64,000 nt of DNA, from the NCBI RefSeq assembly GCF_037027585.1, contig NZ_JAXCLE010000006.1:1-64000 (forward strand), read 5' to 3'. A program made the position numbers and the translations under genes. Below, piece by piece: positions 43,242 through 52,001 of this stretch (within the stretch, counting starts at the first letter, position 1; each line of letters begins with the position of its first letter). Source of the stretch: Solibacillus ferritrahens. Lineage in GTDB: Bacteria > Bacillota > Bacilli > Bacillales_A > Planococcaceae. Under the pieces are notes generated by a model, which was not told where the DNA came from, made no database searches, and was given only the letters and a program-made list of their open reading frames with translations.

Positions 43242-44417
43242 TTGAAGGTATCCTTGGAATCCGAAATAACATTATATCCATTATCCATTCAAAAAGATAA
43301 AAAAAATTACATCGTGGAGGAGCCGATTTCCGGTGACTTCTTTGAATTGCCTGAGATAAGTGTTGATGCAATCAGACGTTTGGATAAAGGTGAAGGGATG
43401 GCCGAGATTGAAAAAGTTTTAAAAGAATTTTATCCTGAGGAAGAAGTAGATATTATAGAATTTGTGGAACAATTGGTCGAGTTAGGCCTTGTTCAAGAAG
43501 TAGATGGGGTGCAAGTACATAGAGGAAAAGAGAAGCAGGCTAAATCTGAAGGTGGTTTTTTATGGATTCCACAATGGGTTGGACGTTTGTTTTTTAATCG
43601 AAAAATAAACAAGGTATACTTACTTCTGCTAGCAGCGAACATATTTATTCTTATACTGAATCCAGAACTTTTCCCTCATTACAAAGATATATTCCTGTTC
43701 GACTCTATGGTGCTAAATGTCCTTACATATCTATTGATTTCTTTAGTGTTAATTGTAATTCATGAATTCGGGCATATCCTTGCCATTAGGTCGCATGATT
43801 TACCGGCTAATTTAAGTATCGGGAATCGGCTCATATTTATTGTATTTGAAACTGACTTGACTCAAGCTTGGAAGCTCGACCCTAAAAAGAGGAATATCTT
43901 ATATCTTGCTGGCATGTCTTTTGAACAGGTCATTCTTTTCCTTTCATTTGTCTTTATGCTTCTTTTTCCGGATGCATATTTTGTAGGAATCCTTAGCATC
44001 ATCGTGTTGGACATTTTTATTAAGACCGTATATCAATGCTGCTTCTATATGAAAACAGATGTATATTATGTAGTAGAAAATGCAACGGGGTGCTATAACC
44101 TAATGGAGAGCGGCGAAATCTATTTAAGTTCATTCTTTAAGAAATCAAGGATGGACCATAAAAAGGTGTTCGAGGATGAATGGAATTTAATTCGTATATA
44201 TAGTGTGTTTTACATAATTGGAGTTTTTTTAACGTTATTTTTGACAGTTTTGTATTTTATACCACAGCTTTATTATATGTTTACTACCATTTATTTGAAT
44301 ATTATGGAGGCAGGGGATCGTGCGGCGTTTTGGGATGCAATTGCATTTTTAGTACAAACGATGTTGCTGCTTATCCTGCTCGTATATTTGGCAAGGAAAA
44401 AAAGACGAGAAAACTAA
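43242..44417 (+). CDS. PqqD-like domain fused to M50-type membrane metalloprotease
   Basis: A 391-residue protein. The first 85 residues resemble a PqqD/RiPP-recognition winged helix (EPISGDFFELPEISVDAI then IIEFVEQLVELGLVQEVDG). Then come about six to eight membrane helices with the zinc motif HEFGH at about residue 174 (IVIHEFGHILAIRSHD), as in site-2-protease-like 'peptide zinc metalloproteases' of YydH type. Such proteins mature or export peptides, but no precursor peptide or radical-SAM gene is adjacent. It starts TTG 43242 after AGGAGG. Confidence 0.78.
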   Translation: MKVSLESEITLYPLSIQKDKKNYIVEEPISGDFFELPEISVDAIRRLDKGEGMAEIEKVLKEFYPEEEVDIIEFVEQLVELGLVQEVDGVQVHRGKEKQAKSEGGFLWIPQWVGRLFFNRKINKVYLLLLAANIFILILNPELFPHYKDIFLFDSMVLNVLTYLLISLVLIVIHEFGHILAIRSHDLPANLSIGNRLIFIVFETDLTQAWKLDPKKRNILYLAGMSFEQVILFLSFVFMLLFPDAYFVGILSIIVLDIFIKTVYQCCFYMKTDVYYVVENATGCYNLMESGEIYLSSFFKKSRMDHKKVFEDEWNLIRIYSVFYIIGVFLTLFLTVLYFIPQLYYMFTTIYLNIMEAGDRAAFWDAIAFLVQTMLLLILLVYLARKKRREN

Positions 44418-44421
44418 ATGA

Positions 44422-44461
44422 AACGCTAAACTTGTATGAACTCAGGTTTAGCGTTTTTTTG
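44422..44461 (+). terminator. Terminator after PqqD-M50 gene
   Basis: AACGCTAAAC pairs with GTTTAGCGTT, followed by T5. Confidence 0.88.
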
Positions 44462-44496
44462 TGCTCAAAAAATTTTGTTTTTTTTTCAAAAGCATG

Positions 44497-44538
44497 TCCC
44501 TTTTCACCAATTTTTTTGACATATGTATGGTGAAGGGA
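44497..44538 (+). promoter_or_regulatory. Possible SD-sequestering hairpin before the HTH gene
   Basis: TCCCTTTTCACCA (44497-44509) can pair with TGGTGAAGGGA (44528-44538), leaving two T bulged. The right arm contains the AAGGGA ribosome binding site of the gene starting at 44546, so folding would hide it. Confidence 0.45.
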
Positions 44539-44545
44539 GATGCAA

Positions 44546-45325
44546 ATGATGGTATTCGATTATTTAAAAAATTATGAAACATTCAACACAGTAGCGGAAA
44601 TGGATGAGGCAGTGGCACAGCACCTTGCAGCGAATGATTTAACGGATAGTGAGCGCAATATCATTTTACGCATCGCGCAGTCGGCACTTGCATATCCAGG
44701 GGCGGCTCATTTAAAGGCTAAGACAATTGCTGATAGTGTGGGAATCAGTACGAAAACGGTTTATCGCGCGGTTAAAAAAGCAGCCGAACTTGGGATAATA
44801 AGAGTCGTTGCTAGCACGAAATTGAACGGGATAAAAGGGGCGAATATTTATCAAATCTTACATGTCCCATCGGAAATGTCCGAACGGGTCCCAGCTGAAG
44901 AAGTAAATGAAATAGCGGGAATTGACAATTTTTCAGAACAACAAACTATTTCTTTTAATCTTTTTAAAACAAGCTCTTTACATGAAATATATAAATATAC
45001 AGTTGATCAAATGAACGAGTGGCAAAAAATATTATATGAATTCATGAAGAGCTTGCCAATAAATGACGAGTTAAAAGATGGGTTACGAGCAGCAATTTTA
45101 GCGACACCGATACAAAACAAACGGGAGTTTACAATCGCAAAGGCTGCAATGTGGCGAATAATTCAAGATATTCATGAGGGGAAATTATCGATTCGTACAA
45201 CATTACGGGCGATTTATAAAGGAGCATATGAAAAGGCCATTACACGTCCTGTTATAAGAGAAGTGGTGGAACAGCAGCAAAGTACTCGACCAGTGCCTTT
45301 TTATGATTGGTTGACAGAGCGGTGA
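44546..45325 (+). CDS. Helix-turn-helix DNA-binding protein
   Basis: A protein of about 259 residues. Residues about 55-100 form an HTH of the kind found in plasmid/phage replication initiators and some bacillar regulators (LKAKTIADSVGISTKTVYRA followed by VKKAAELGIIRVV). The C-terminal half is helical and unrecognised. ATG 44546 or 44549 is the likely start, six or nine bases after AAGGGAG. Its mRNA leader may form the hairpin noted upstream. Target unknown. Confidence 0.68.
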   Translation: MMVFDYLKNYETFNTVAEMDEAVAQHLAANDLTDSERNIILRIAQSALAYPGAAHLKAKTIADSVGISTKTVYRAVKKAAELGIIRVVASTKLNGIKGANIYQILHVPSEMSERVPAEEVNEIAGIDNFSEQQTISFNLFKTSSLHEIYKYTVDQMNEWQKILYEFMKSLPINDELKDGLRAAILATPIQNKREFTIAKAAMWRIIQDIHEGKLSIRTTLRAIYKGAYEKAITRPVIREVVEQQQSTRPVPFYDWLTER

Positions 45326-45358
45326 AGGGGAAATAATTTATGCGGAACTAGTGGAAGC

Positions 45359-45380
45359 GCCCCAGTAGAACTCCTGGGGC
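45359..45380. terminator. Convergent hairpin between HTH and esterase-like genes
   Basis: GCCCCAG (45359-45365) pairs with CTGGGGC (45374-45380). There is no clear T-tract. Confidence 0.5.
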
Positions 45381-45392
45381 ACATTACCCTTA

Positions 45393-46634
45393 CTATAAAG
45401 GACGCAAAGCAGTCGTTTGATCAATATAAATAAATGCATCGTACCTGCTACCTACTCTCGAAGGAACGTAATTACCGTATGCCTCGTAAGCAGGATCATA
45501 AACAACGCCAATTGCACGGTGACCCATCCATTCATTAAATAACTGTCTGTTTTCATTCGTAAATAAAAGTACTTTATCGTCCGGACTTGCTGCGTGAAGT
45601 TGGCCTTCCCATTTGTTTAAACTTGCCGGTGGGACTGTGATGATTTCAAAAGGGTCTCCCCAACGGTCAGCAGCAATTACTGTGCCTTCATATGTGCCAA
45701 AGCCAATTGCATAGGTATTTTCCTTTCCATATTGCTCACGGATAACTTGACCGACATTGATGAGTTGCTCATCCTTCATCGATGTTTCGGAAGCATCACC
45801 GATATGTGTGTTATGCTCCCAAACAATGATTTTCGTTTCTTCTCCGTGATATTTGTGCAGCTCATGAATTGCTTCCACCATATGATAGTCGCGTGTATTC
45901 CACGATTTTTCATCCGACATCATTTCCCTATAGTACGATTCTGCATTTTTTGCGACGAGGGCATTCATCACGACATTTAAATCTGATTCTTGCAGACTGG
46001 AAAAATGATCTTGGTGGTTACGCAATGAGCTTAACAAGCCCGTCACTTCATGAATACATGCATCAGAAAATTGAACGGCAGAAATGGCATAGTGCTCATG
46101 GCTCCTGTTGTATGGTTCGAAGCAGGAAAAAGCCTTTTTGGCATGTTCCAGATCAACCTGATGCTGCGGATTATTCGATAAAAATTTCAGTACTTCATCA
46201 ATTGATTCAAACAGGCTGTACATATCGATACCATAAAAGCCTACTTTATGTTCGCGATGGGTATTAATCTCTTTTAACCATTCTGTAAATTCTGCGACTT
46301 CTTCATTGGCCCACATCCATGTCGGCCAGCGATGGAAGGCTTTCATTAAAACCTCTTTTGCTGTCCCATTTTCTGTACTGTAGCCCTTTACATATCGATT
46401 CACTGCTTGGGCGGATGGCCAGTCTCCTTCTACTGCAATGAGTTGAAAGCCTTTTTGTTCAATTAACTTTTTCGAGAGCTCAGCACGCACAGTATAAAAT
46501 TCCGATGTTCCATGGGATGCCTCGCCGATCATTACAATTTTGGCATTTCCAACAGCCTCTACTATTTTATTTAAACTTGCATTGTCCAGTGGCATGGAAT
46601 GTTCTGAAATAGCCTGGATTAATTTGTCTGTCAT
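45393..46634 (-). CDS. Erythromycin-esterase-family protein
   Basis: A 413-residue protein. The family's catalytic motifs are present: IGEASHGTSEFYTVRAEL near residue 35 (the conserved His), AVEGDWPSAQAVNRYV, and VWEHNTHIGDAS. In characterised EreA/EreB these open macrolide lactone rings; chromosomal bacillar homologues such as this are not proven to confer resistance. The start is ATG at 46634 behind AAAAAGGAG, 32 codons inside the longest open frame. Confidence 0.85.
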   Translation of the reverse strand: MTDKLIQAISEHSMPLDNASLNKIVEAVGNAKIVMIGEASHGTSEFYTVRAELSKKLIEQKGFQLIAVEGDWPSAQAVNRYVKGYSTENGTAKEVLMKAFHRWPTWMWANEEVAEFTEWLKEINTHREHKVGFYGIDMYSLFESIDEVLKFLSNNPQHQVDLEHAKKAFSCFEPYNRSHEHYAISAVQFSDACIHEVTGLLSSLRNHQDHFSSLQESDLNVVMNALVAKNAESYYREMMSDEKSWNTRDYHMVEAIHELHKYHGEETKIIVWEHNTHIGDASETSMKDEQLINVGQVIREQYGKENTYAIGFGTYEGTVIAADRWGDPFEIITVPPASLNKWEGQLHAASPDDKVLLFTNENRQLFNEWMGHRAIGVVYDPAYEAYGNYVPSRVGSRYDAFIYIDQTTALRPL

Positions 46635-46732
46635 AAGAAACTCCTTTTTATAAAGTAATGTAGTTATGGAACAAATTTTGGAGCATTCTATATAAAGAAA
46701 GCGTGTGAATTGATAAAAGAAGCGCGACAAAT

Positions 46733-46760
46733 AGGAATGCCCAATTGAAAAGGCATTCCT
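46733..46760 (-). terminator. Hairpin downstream of copC
   Basis: AGGAATGCC (46733-46741) pairs with GGCATTCCT (46752-46760), between copC and the esterase-like gene. Confidence 0.6.
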
Positions 46761-46776
46761 CCAATAGGAAAAATAA

Positions 46777-47349
46777 TTAACTATTTCCTTTGCGCTTAAC
46801 TAACCATCTTTTATAGCTGTACATCGTAATAACAACTAATACAAGAACAATAATGGCAACAACGATGATAAGAGTCCAGATGGAATTGTCGCCCTCGGAA
46901 TCGGTTTCATCTTTTAATGTATCGACAATGGAGTCTACATTGGAATCCAATTTTTCCACTGTATCTGCCGCAGTCTCTTGATTATTAGGATTTTTTGCCG
47001 TATTTACTGTAAAGGAAAATGTACCTGTCAACGGGTGTCCGTCCTCACTAATACTATTCCATTCAACTATATAAGTGTCGTTAGGAAGAGGTGAAGCTAA
47101 TGTACCTGTTAAGACCCCATCTTTTACTGTCATCGAACTTATTGTTTTTTCAGAGCCGTCACTTGCTAGTACTTTAAAAATACTGCCTTCTTCAATTTCC
47201 CCTGAATACTTTAATTCAATCTTTTGCAAATCCTCTGTAACAGTCGTGCCTTTAGCAGGATTTGTTGAATCCAAGTACGTGTGTGCGTAAGCTCCAGGTA
47301 CAAATAGTAAAAATGTAGCTGCAAGCGCAAGTAATAGTTGTTTCATCAT
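46777..47349 (-). CDS. CopC-domain copper-binding protein, membrane-anchored
   Basis: A 190-residue protein. The signal peptide ends AYA, so the mature chain begins with His (AHTYLDSTNPAKG), the copper-ligand His of CopC. The CopC beta-sandwich spans about residues 22-117 (ELKYSGEIEEGS, SEDGHPLTGTFSF supplies another His). A linker and a C-terminal helix (LIIVVAIIVLVLVVITMY) anchor it. CopD is absent nearby. It probably handles copper at the outer membrane face. Confidence 0.87.
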   Translation of the reverse strand: MMKQLLLALAATFLLFVPGAYAHTYLDSTNPAKGTTVTEDLQKIELKYSGEIEEGSIFKVLASDGSEKTISSMTVKDGVLTGTLASPLPNDTYIVEWNSISEDGHPLTGTFSFTVNTAKNPNNQETAADTVEKLDSNVDSIVDTLKDETDSEGDNSIWTLIIVVAIIVLVLVVITMYSYKRWLVKRKGNS

Positions 47350-47691
47350 TTAACTAAACTTCCTTTCATAATCGTATTAACCCGTTCCCAATCGCAGTGG
47401 AGAACATCCTATACACTTGGATTTAAAATTGCTGAGAATGGAGTGATAAATTTAGTATGGACAAAAAGCTGTGGAAATATCTAAATATACAAGGATAGAA
47501 ATGAAGTGTTTCTTATGTTTTTCATGTTTAAAAGAAAGCTTAGCTTGGTGGAAAATCGGCTAATTCTATATTTAATTTCGTTGAACTAAAAAAATAATTC
47601 GGAATCCGAAAAAATATTTCTTTTTAATATATCCGAAAATTATAAAATTTGTTAAAATAGTGGAACTTGAGTAAAAAAAGAAGGTGAAAAA
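47350..47691. other. Intergenic region between copC and the ABC exporter, with palindrome
   Basis: No gene seen. TTCGGA-A-TCCGAA (47598-47610) is a 13-bp palindrome 80 bp upstream of the exporter start, and TCCGAAA recurs at about 47633. A run TTATAAAATTTGTTAAAAT near 47640 resembles a promoter. Confidence 0.45.
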
Positions 47692-49455
47692 ATGAAGGTG
47701 TTTTTGAAATTAGGCTGGTTTTTTAAAGAGCGGAAGTTTCAGTATACAGTCGGGTTGCTGATGCTTATATTTGTAGCGATTCTACAGCTCGTACCACCAA
47801 AAATTATTGGATATACTATCGATGAAATTGGGGATCAAACATTAACGAAATCAGGCCTATTCAAATGGCTTGCCATCATTGCAGTTGTAGCGATCGCAAT
47901 GTATGTGTTGCGCTATTACTGGCGTCAAATGATTTTCGGTTCTTCCAACTTATTGGCACGTACATTGCGTGAAAAGCTACATCGTCATTTTACGCAAATG
48001 TCCCCGTCATTTTATCAAAAAAATCGTGTCGGCGATTTAATGGCCCATGCGACAAATGATATTAGTGCAGTACAGCAAACAGCTGGCGGTGGAGTTTTAA
48101 CGTTATTTGACTCGATTACAACAGGCGGGTTTGTTATTTTAGCAATGGCGATTACCATTGATTGGCGTTTGACGTTAATTGCATTAATTCCGATGCCATT
48201 AGTTGCGCTATCGACGAGTTATTATGGCAAACTATTGCATGAACGTTTCCGCCATGCCCAGGCTGCGTTTTCGGATTTGAATGACAAAACACAGGAAAGT
48301 ATTAGCGGCATGAAAGTGTTAAAAACGTTCGGTCAGCAATCTGAAGATGTAGCTGATTTTACTAAGCTTTCGGATGAAGTAGTAGAGAAAAATATGCGTG
48401 TGGCGAAGGTCGATTCTTTATTCGATCCGACAATCAGCTTTGTCGTAGGCTTAAGCTTTATGCTAAGTCTCGGCTTCGGAACAAAATTTATTCTAGAAGA
48501 GGCAATGACTGTCGGGGATTTAGTTACGTTCACTACGTATTTAAGCATTCTTATTTGGCCGATGCTGGCGATTGGGATGCTGTTTAATATTGTCGAGCGA
48601 GGTAGTGTTTCCTATGACCGTATCGAAAAAATATTAAATACACCGTTTGATATTGACGACAAGCCTAATGCCATTATGGAAAATCCTTCAGGGGATCTTG
48701 TTTTTAACGTTCAATCATTTACTTTCCCAGGAGATGCGTCCCCAACGATACGGGATATGCACTTTGAATTAAAGCGTGGAGAAACGCTAGGTATTGTAGG
48801 GAAAACAGGTGCAGGGAAAACGTCGATATTAAAGCTGTTGCTTCGTGAATTTGAAGGATATGAAGGTACGATTCAATTTGGCGACCACAATATAAACGAT
48901 TACAAGAAAGAATATTTACGACAGTCAATTGGCTATGTCCCTCAGGATCATTTCTTATTTTCTGCAACACTATACTCCAATATTGCATTTGCCAATCCGA
49001 ATGCTAGTTTGGAAGAAGTGCGTGCTGCAGCGAGACTGGCAAATATAGATGAAGATATTTTGAGCTTCACAGATGGTTATAACACCCTTGTTGGTGAACG
49101 TGGTGTCTCACTTTCCGGTGGGCAGAAGCAACGAATTTCAATAGCCCGTGCACTATTAATGAAACCAGAGCTTCTAATTTTAGATGATTCTCTGTCTGCA
49201 GTGGATGCACGGACAGAGGAAGCAATTTTACATGCCTTAAAGGAAGAGCGTAAAGATGCGACAACGATTATTACATCCCACCGTCTAAGTGCGATTCAAC
49301 AAGCGCATGTCATTATCGTTGTAGAAGATGGTACGATAATCGAAAAAGGTACGCATGAAGATTTAATGGCTCTACAAGGAACCTATTATGAGATGTATCA
49401 GCTACAGCAACTAGAGCAATTAGTCGAGCAAGGAGGCGATCGTCATGGCGAATGA
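47692..49455 (+). CDS. Heterodimeric ABC multidrug exporter subunit (BmrC/YheI-like)
   Basis: A 587-residue half-transporter with a six-helix membrane domain and an ATPase. Walker A GKTGAGKTS, signature LSGGQKQRISI; Walker B ILDDSLSA has Asp499 where the catalytic Glu normally sits. The same Glu-to-Asp change marks BmrC, so this subunit forms the degenerate ATP site. GAAGGTG precedes the ATG. It overlaps its partner by 11 bases. Confidence 0.88.
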   Translation: MKVFLKLGWFFKERKFQYTVGLLMLIFVAILQLVPPKIIGYTIDEIGDQTLTKSGLFKWLAIIAVVAIAMYVLRYYWRQMIFGSSNLLARTLREKLHRHFTQMSPSFYQKNRVGDLMAHATNDISAVQQTAGGGVLTLFDSITTGGFVILAMAITIDWRLTLIALIPMPLVALSTSYYGKLLHERFRHAQAAFSDLNDKTQESISGMKVLKTFGQQSEDVADFTKLSDEVVEKNMRVAKVDSLFDPTISFVVGLSFMLSLGFGTKFILEEAMTVGDLVTFTTYLSILIWPMLAIGMLFNIVERGSVSYDRIEKILNTPFDIDDKPNAIMENPSGDLVFNVQSFTFPGDASPTIRDMHFELKRGETLGIVGKTGAGKTSILKLLLREFEGYEGTIQFGDHNINDYKKEYLRQSIGYVPQDHFLFSATLYSNIAFANPNASLEEVRAAARLANIDEDILSFTDGYNTLVGERGVSLSGGQKQRISIARALLMKPELLILDDSLSAVDARTEEAILHALKEERKDATTIITSHRLSAIQQAHVIIVVEDGTIIEKGTHEDLMALQGTYYEMYQLQQLEQLVEQGGDRHGE

Positions 49456-51217
49456 TACAAATACCATTTCAAGTAAAGAACAGCAAATTGTTTTGAAACG
49501 GCTGTTTACATATTTAAAGCCTCATAAAAAGTTATTGGCGATTGCGCTGTTCCTGCTTGTGCTTACTGTAATAGGGGATATAATCGGTCCGTATTTAATC
49601 AAAGTATATATTGATGACCATTTAATGATCGGTAATTTTGATATGACACCGATTTTAATTTTGGGGATTAGTTATTTCATGATCCAGTTATTAAACGTCT
49701 TCATTACTTATTATCAAAACATTAAATTTCAGCAGCTTGCGTTAAAGGTCATACAGCAACTTCGGATAGATGTATTTTCGAAAATCCATAGGCTTGGAAT
49801 GCGTTATTTTGACAAAGTACCAGCAGGTTCCATTGTATCAAGAGCGACAAATGATACCGAAGCGATTAAGGATATGTTCGTATCGGTATTAATTAGCTTT
49901 GTACAGGCAGCATTTTTAATTGTCGGTGTATACAGTGCGATGTTTTTCCTTAATGCAAAGCTTGCGCTATATATGCTGCTACTATTGCCGGTCATTATTT
50001 ATATTATTTGGCTGTACCGCAAAATGAGTGCGGTCGTGTATATGCGTATGCGCGAAAAATTGAGTGAGCTTAATGCGAAACTATCAGAAACACTGTCAGG
50101 CATGAGCATTGTGCAGGCTTTCCGTCAAGAGAAGCGCTTTAATGACGAATTTGACCGTGTCAATGAAGAGCATTTCCAATCGATGATGGCGAATACGAAA
50201 ATGAATAGTCTACTGCTTAGACCGATTATTGATTTAGTATACTTCACGGCTATAATTGTTTTACTGTTTTACTTTGGGTGGACATCGTTTGAAACAGCGG
50301 TTGAAGTAGGGGTTGTGTATGCGTTTATTACTTATATGAACCGTTTTTTTGATCCGATTAATCAAGTGATGGAACGGTTGGCATTGTTCCAACAGGCAAT
50401 TGTTGCTGCTTCACGTGTATTTGAACTCCTTGATAACGAAGAGCTGGAGCCAGCACAGGAAAATAAGGCTGTTACCGTGTCACAAGGTCATATTGAGTTT
50501 AAAAATGTGTCGTTCAGCTATGATGGGAAACAGGATGTACTGAAAAATATATCGTTTACAGTCAATCCTGGTGAAACGGTTGCACTCGTCGGTCATACAG
50601 GCAGCGGGAAAAGCTCGATTATCAATTTACTTATGCGCTTTTATGAGTTTGAGCGCGGCGATATTTTAATAGATGGCCAATCGATTAAAGATTTTGAACA
50701 ACAGGAGCTTCGTGACAAAATGGGCTTAGTGTTGCAAGATCCATTTTTATTCTACGGGACGATCGATTCGAATATCCGTTTGTACAATGAAAAGTTGACT
50801 TTACAAAAGGTGAAGGAAGCAGCTGAATTTGTGCAGGCGAACGACTTTATCGAAGCCCTTCCAGATGGTTATGAAAGCCGTGTGACGGAGCGTGGATCTA
50901 CATTTTCAAGCGGGCAGCGTCAATTAGTTGCCTTTGCACGAACGATTGCAACGAACCCGAAAATTTTAGTATTGGACGAAGCGACTGCAGCGATCGATAC
51001 GGAAACAGAGGTCGGCATTCAGCAATCATTGGAGAAAATGCGAAAAGGCCGTACGACTATCGCCATCGCGCACCGACTCTCGACAATTCAAGATGCAGAG
51101 CAGATTTTAGTGTTGCATAAAGGTGAAATTATCGAGCGGGGTACACATCAGCAGCTTATTGCACAAAAAGGCTTATATCAGAAAATGTATTTGCTGCAAA
51201 ATGGGATAGTAGAGTAG
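49445..51217 (+). CDS. Heterodimeric ABC multidrug exporter subunit (BmrD/YheH-like)
   Basis: A 590-residue half-transporter. Six helices, Walker A GHTGSGKSS, Walker B LVLDEATAAID with the catalytic Glu intact, but a degenerate signature (TFSSGQRQ instead of LSGGQ). With the neighbour this gives one consensus and one degenerate ATP site, as in BmrCD. AGGAGG lies inside the end of the upstream gene. The substrate is inferred to be drugs or lipids. A long repeat array follows. Confidence 0.88.
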   Translation: MANDTNTISSKEQQIVLKRLFTYLKPHKKLLAIALFLLVLTVIGDIIGPYLIKVYIDDHLMIGNFDMTPILILGISYFMIQLLNVFITYYQNIKFQQLALKVIQQLRIDVFSKIHRLGMRYFDKVPAGSIVSRATNDTEAIKDMFVSVLISFVQAAFLIVGVYSAMFFLNAKLALYMLLLLPVIIYIIWLYRKMSAVVYMRMREKLSELNAKLSETLSGMSIVQAFRQEKRFNDEFDRVNEEHFQSMMANTKMNSLLLRPIIDLVYFTAIIVLLFYFGWTSFETAVEVGVVYAFITYMNRFFDPINQVMERLALFQQAIVAASRVFELLDNEELEPAQENKAVTVSQGHIEFKNVSFSYDGKQDVLKNISFTVNPGETVALVGHTGSGKSSIINLLMRFYEFERGDILIDGQSIKDFEQQELRDKMGLVLQDPFLFYGTIDSNIRLYNEKLTLQKVKEAAEFVQANDFIEALPDGYESRVTERGSTFSSGQRQLVAFARTIATNPKILVLDEATAAIDTETEVGIQQSLEKMRKGRTTIAIAHRLSTIQDAEQILVLHKGEIIERGTHQQLIAQKGLYQKMYLLQNGIVE

Positions 51218-51310
51218 CTAGTTGAATTGAAAAGTCATATTCATTCCTAAGATGTACGGGGGTGTATATGACTTTATTCCATTAGTGGAGCGGTGTTGGA
51301 GATGGATAGG

Positions 51311-51920
51311 GGCGAATATGTAGTGTTAAGTGGCGACTATCGGGTTTGAATTGACGAATAAGTGCTTAGGAGTGGCGAATATAGGGTGCTAGGTGACGAA
51401 TATCAGTGTTGAATTGACGATTAAGTTAGAGTGATTGACGATTAAGTTAGACGAATTGACTAATATCATAGAATAAGTGACGAATAATTTCTCCCGCAAT
51501 TCAAAAGGGCATATATGTAGTGTTAAGTGACGAATATAGGTGTTGATCTGACGAATAAGTCCGCTGAAGTGGCTAATAAAAATGAAAGTGGCGAATAAAA
51601 GGTGCTAGGTGACGAATATCGAAGTTGAATTGACGATTAAGTTGAAGTGATTGGCTAATATGTGGGAAGAACTGGCGATTATCACAAAATAAGTGGCGAA
51701 TAATCTCCCCAGCATTCAAAAGGGTGAATATGTAGTGTTAAGTGACGAATATCGGGTTTGAAATGACGAATAAGTGCGCTGAAGTGGCTAATAAAAATGA
51801 AAGTGGCGAATATAAGGTGCTAGGTGACGAATATCGAAGTTGAATTGACGATAAAGTTAGAGTGATTGGCTAATATGTAGGAAGAACTGGCGATTATCAC
51901 AAAATAAGAGGCGAATAAAA
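51311..51920 (+). repeat. Family C repeat array: 29 units, 21-bp step
   Basis: Each unit starts GRCGAATAW (variants GGCTAATA, GACGATTA) plus about 12 bases. Starts run 51311, 51332, 51353, 51374, 51395 and so on to 51910. 23 of 28 steps are exactly 21 bp; the others are 29 (to 51508), 28 (to 51723) and 19 (to 51590 and 51805). Two 215-bp higher-order copies are seen (51508 onward and 51723 onward). It is non-coding, filling the 3' gap after the exporter operon. Confidence 0.92.
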
Positions 51921-52001
51921 GCACCTGCCCCACACATCAACATTTACTTCCTTAATTTCGACATCTATAATTGAAATATAAAAATACTAGAAGGTGCAAT
52001 A

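Noticed and set aside
47457..47498. 13-codon frame MDKKLWKYLNIQG as a BmrB-like leader peptide
   Set aside because: Its GGAG is 14 bases from the ATG and no attenuator hairpin follows, so leader function is not supported.
51311..51920. Origin of replication iterons
   Set aside because: There is phased repetition, but no initiator gene or DnaA-box cluster is adjacent, and the array follows an exporter operon.
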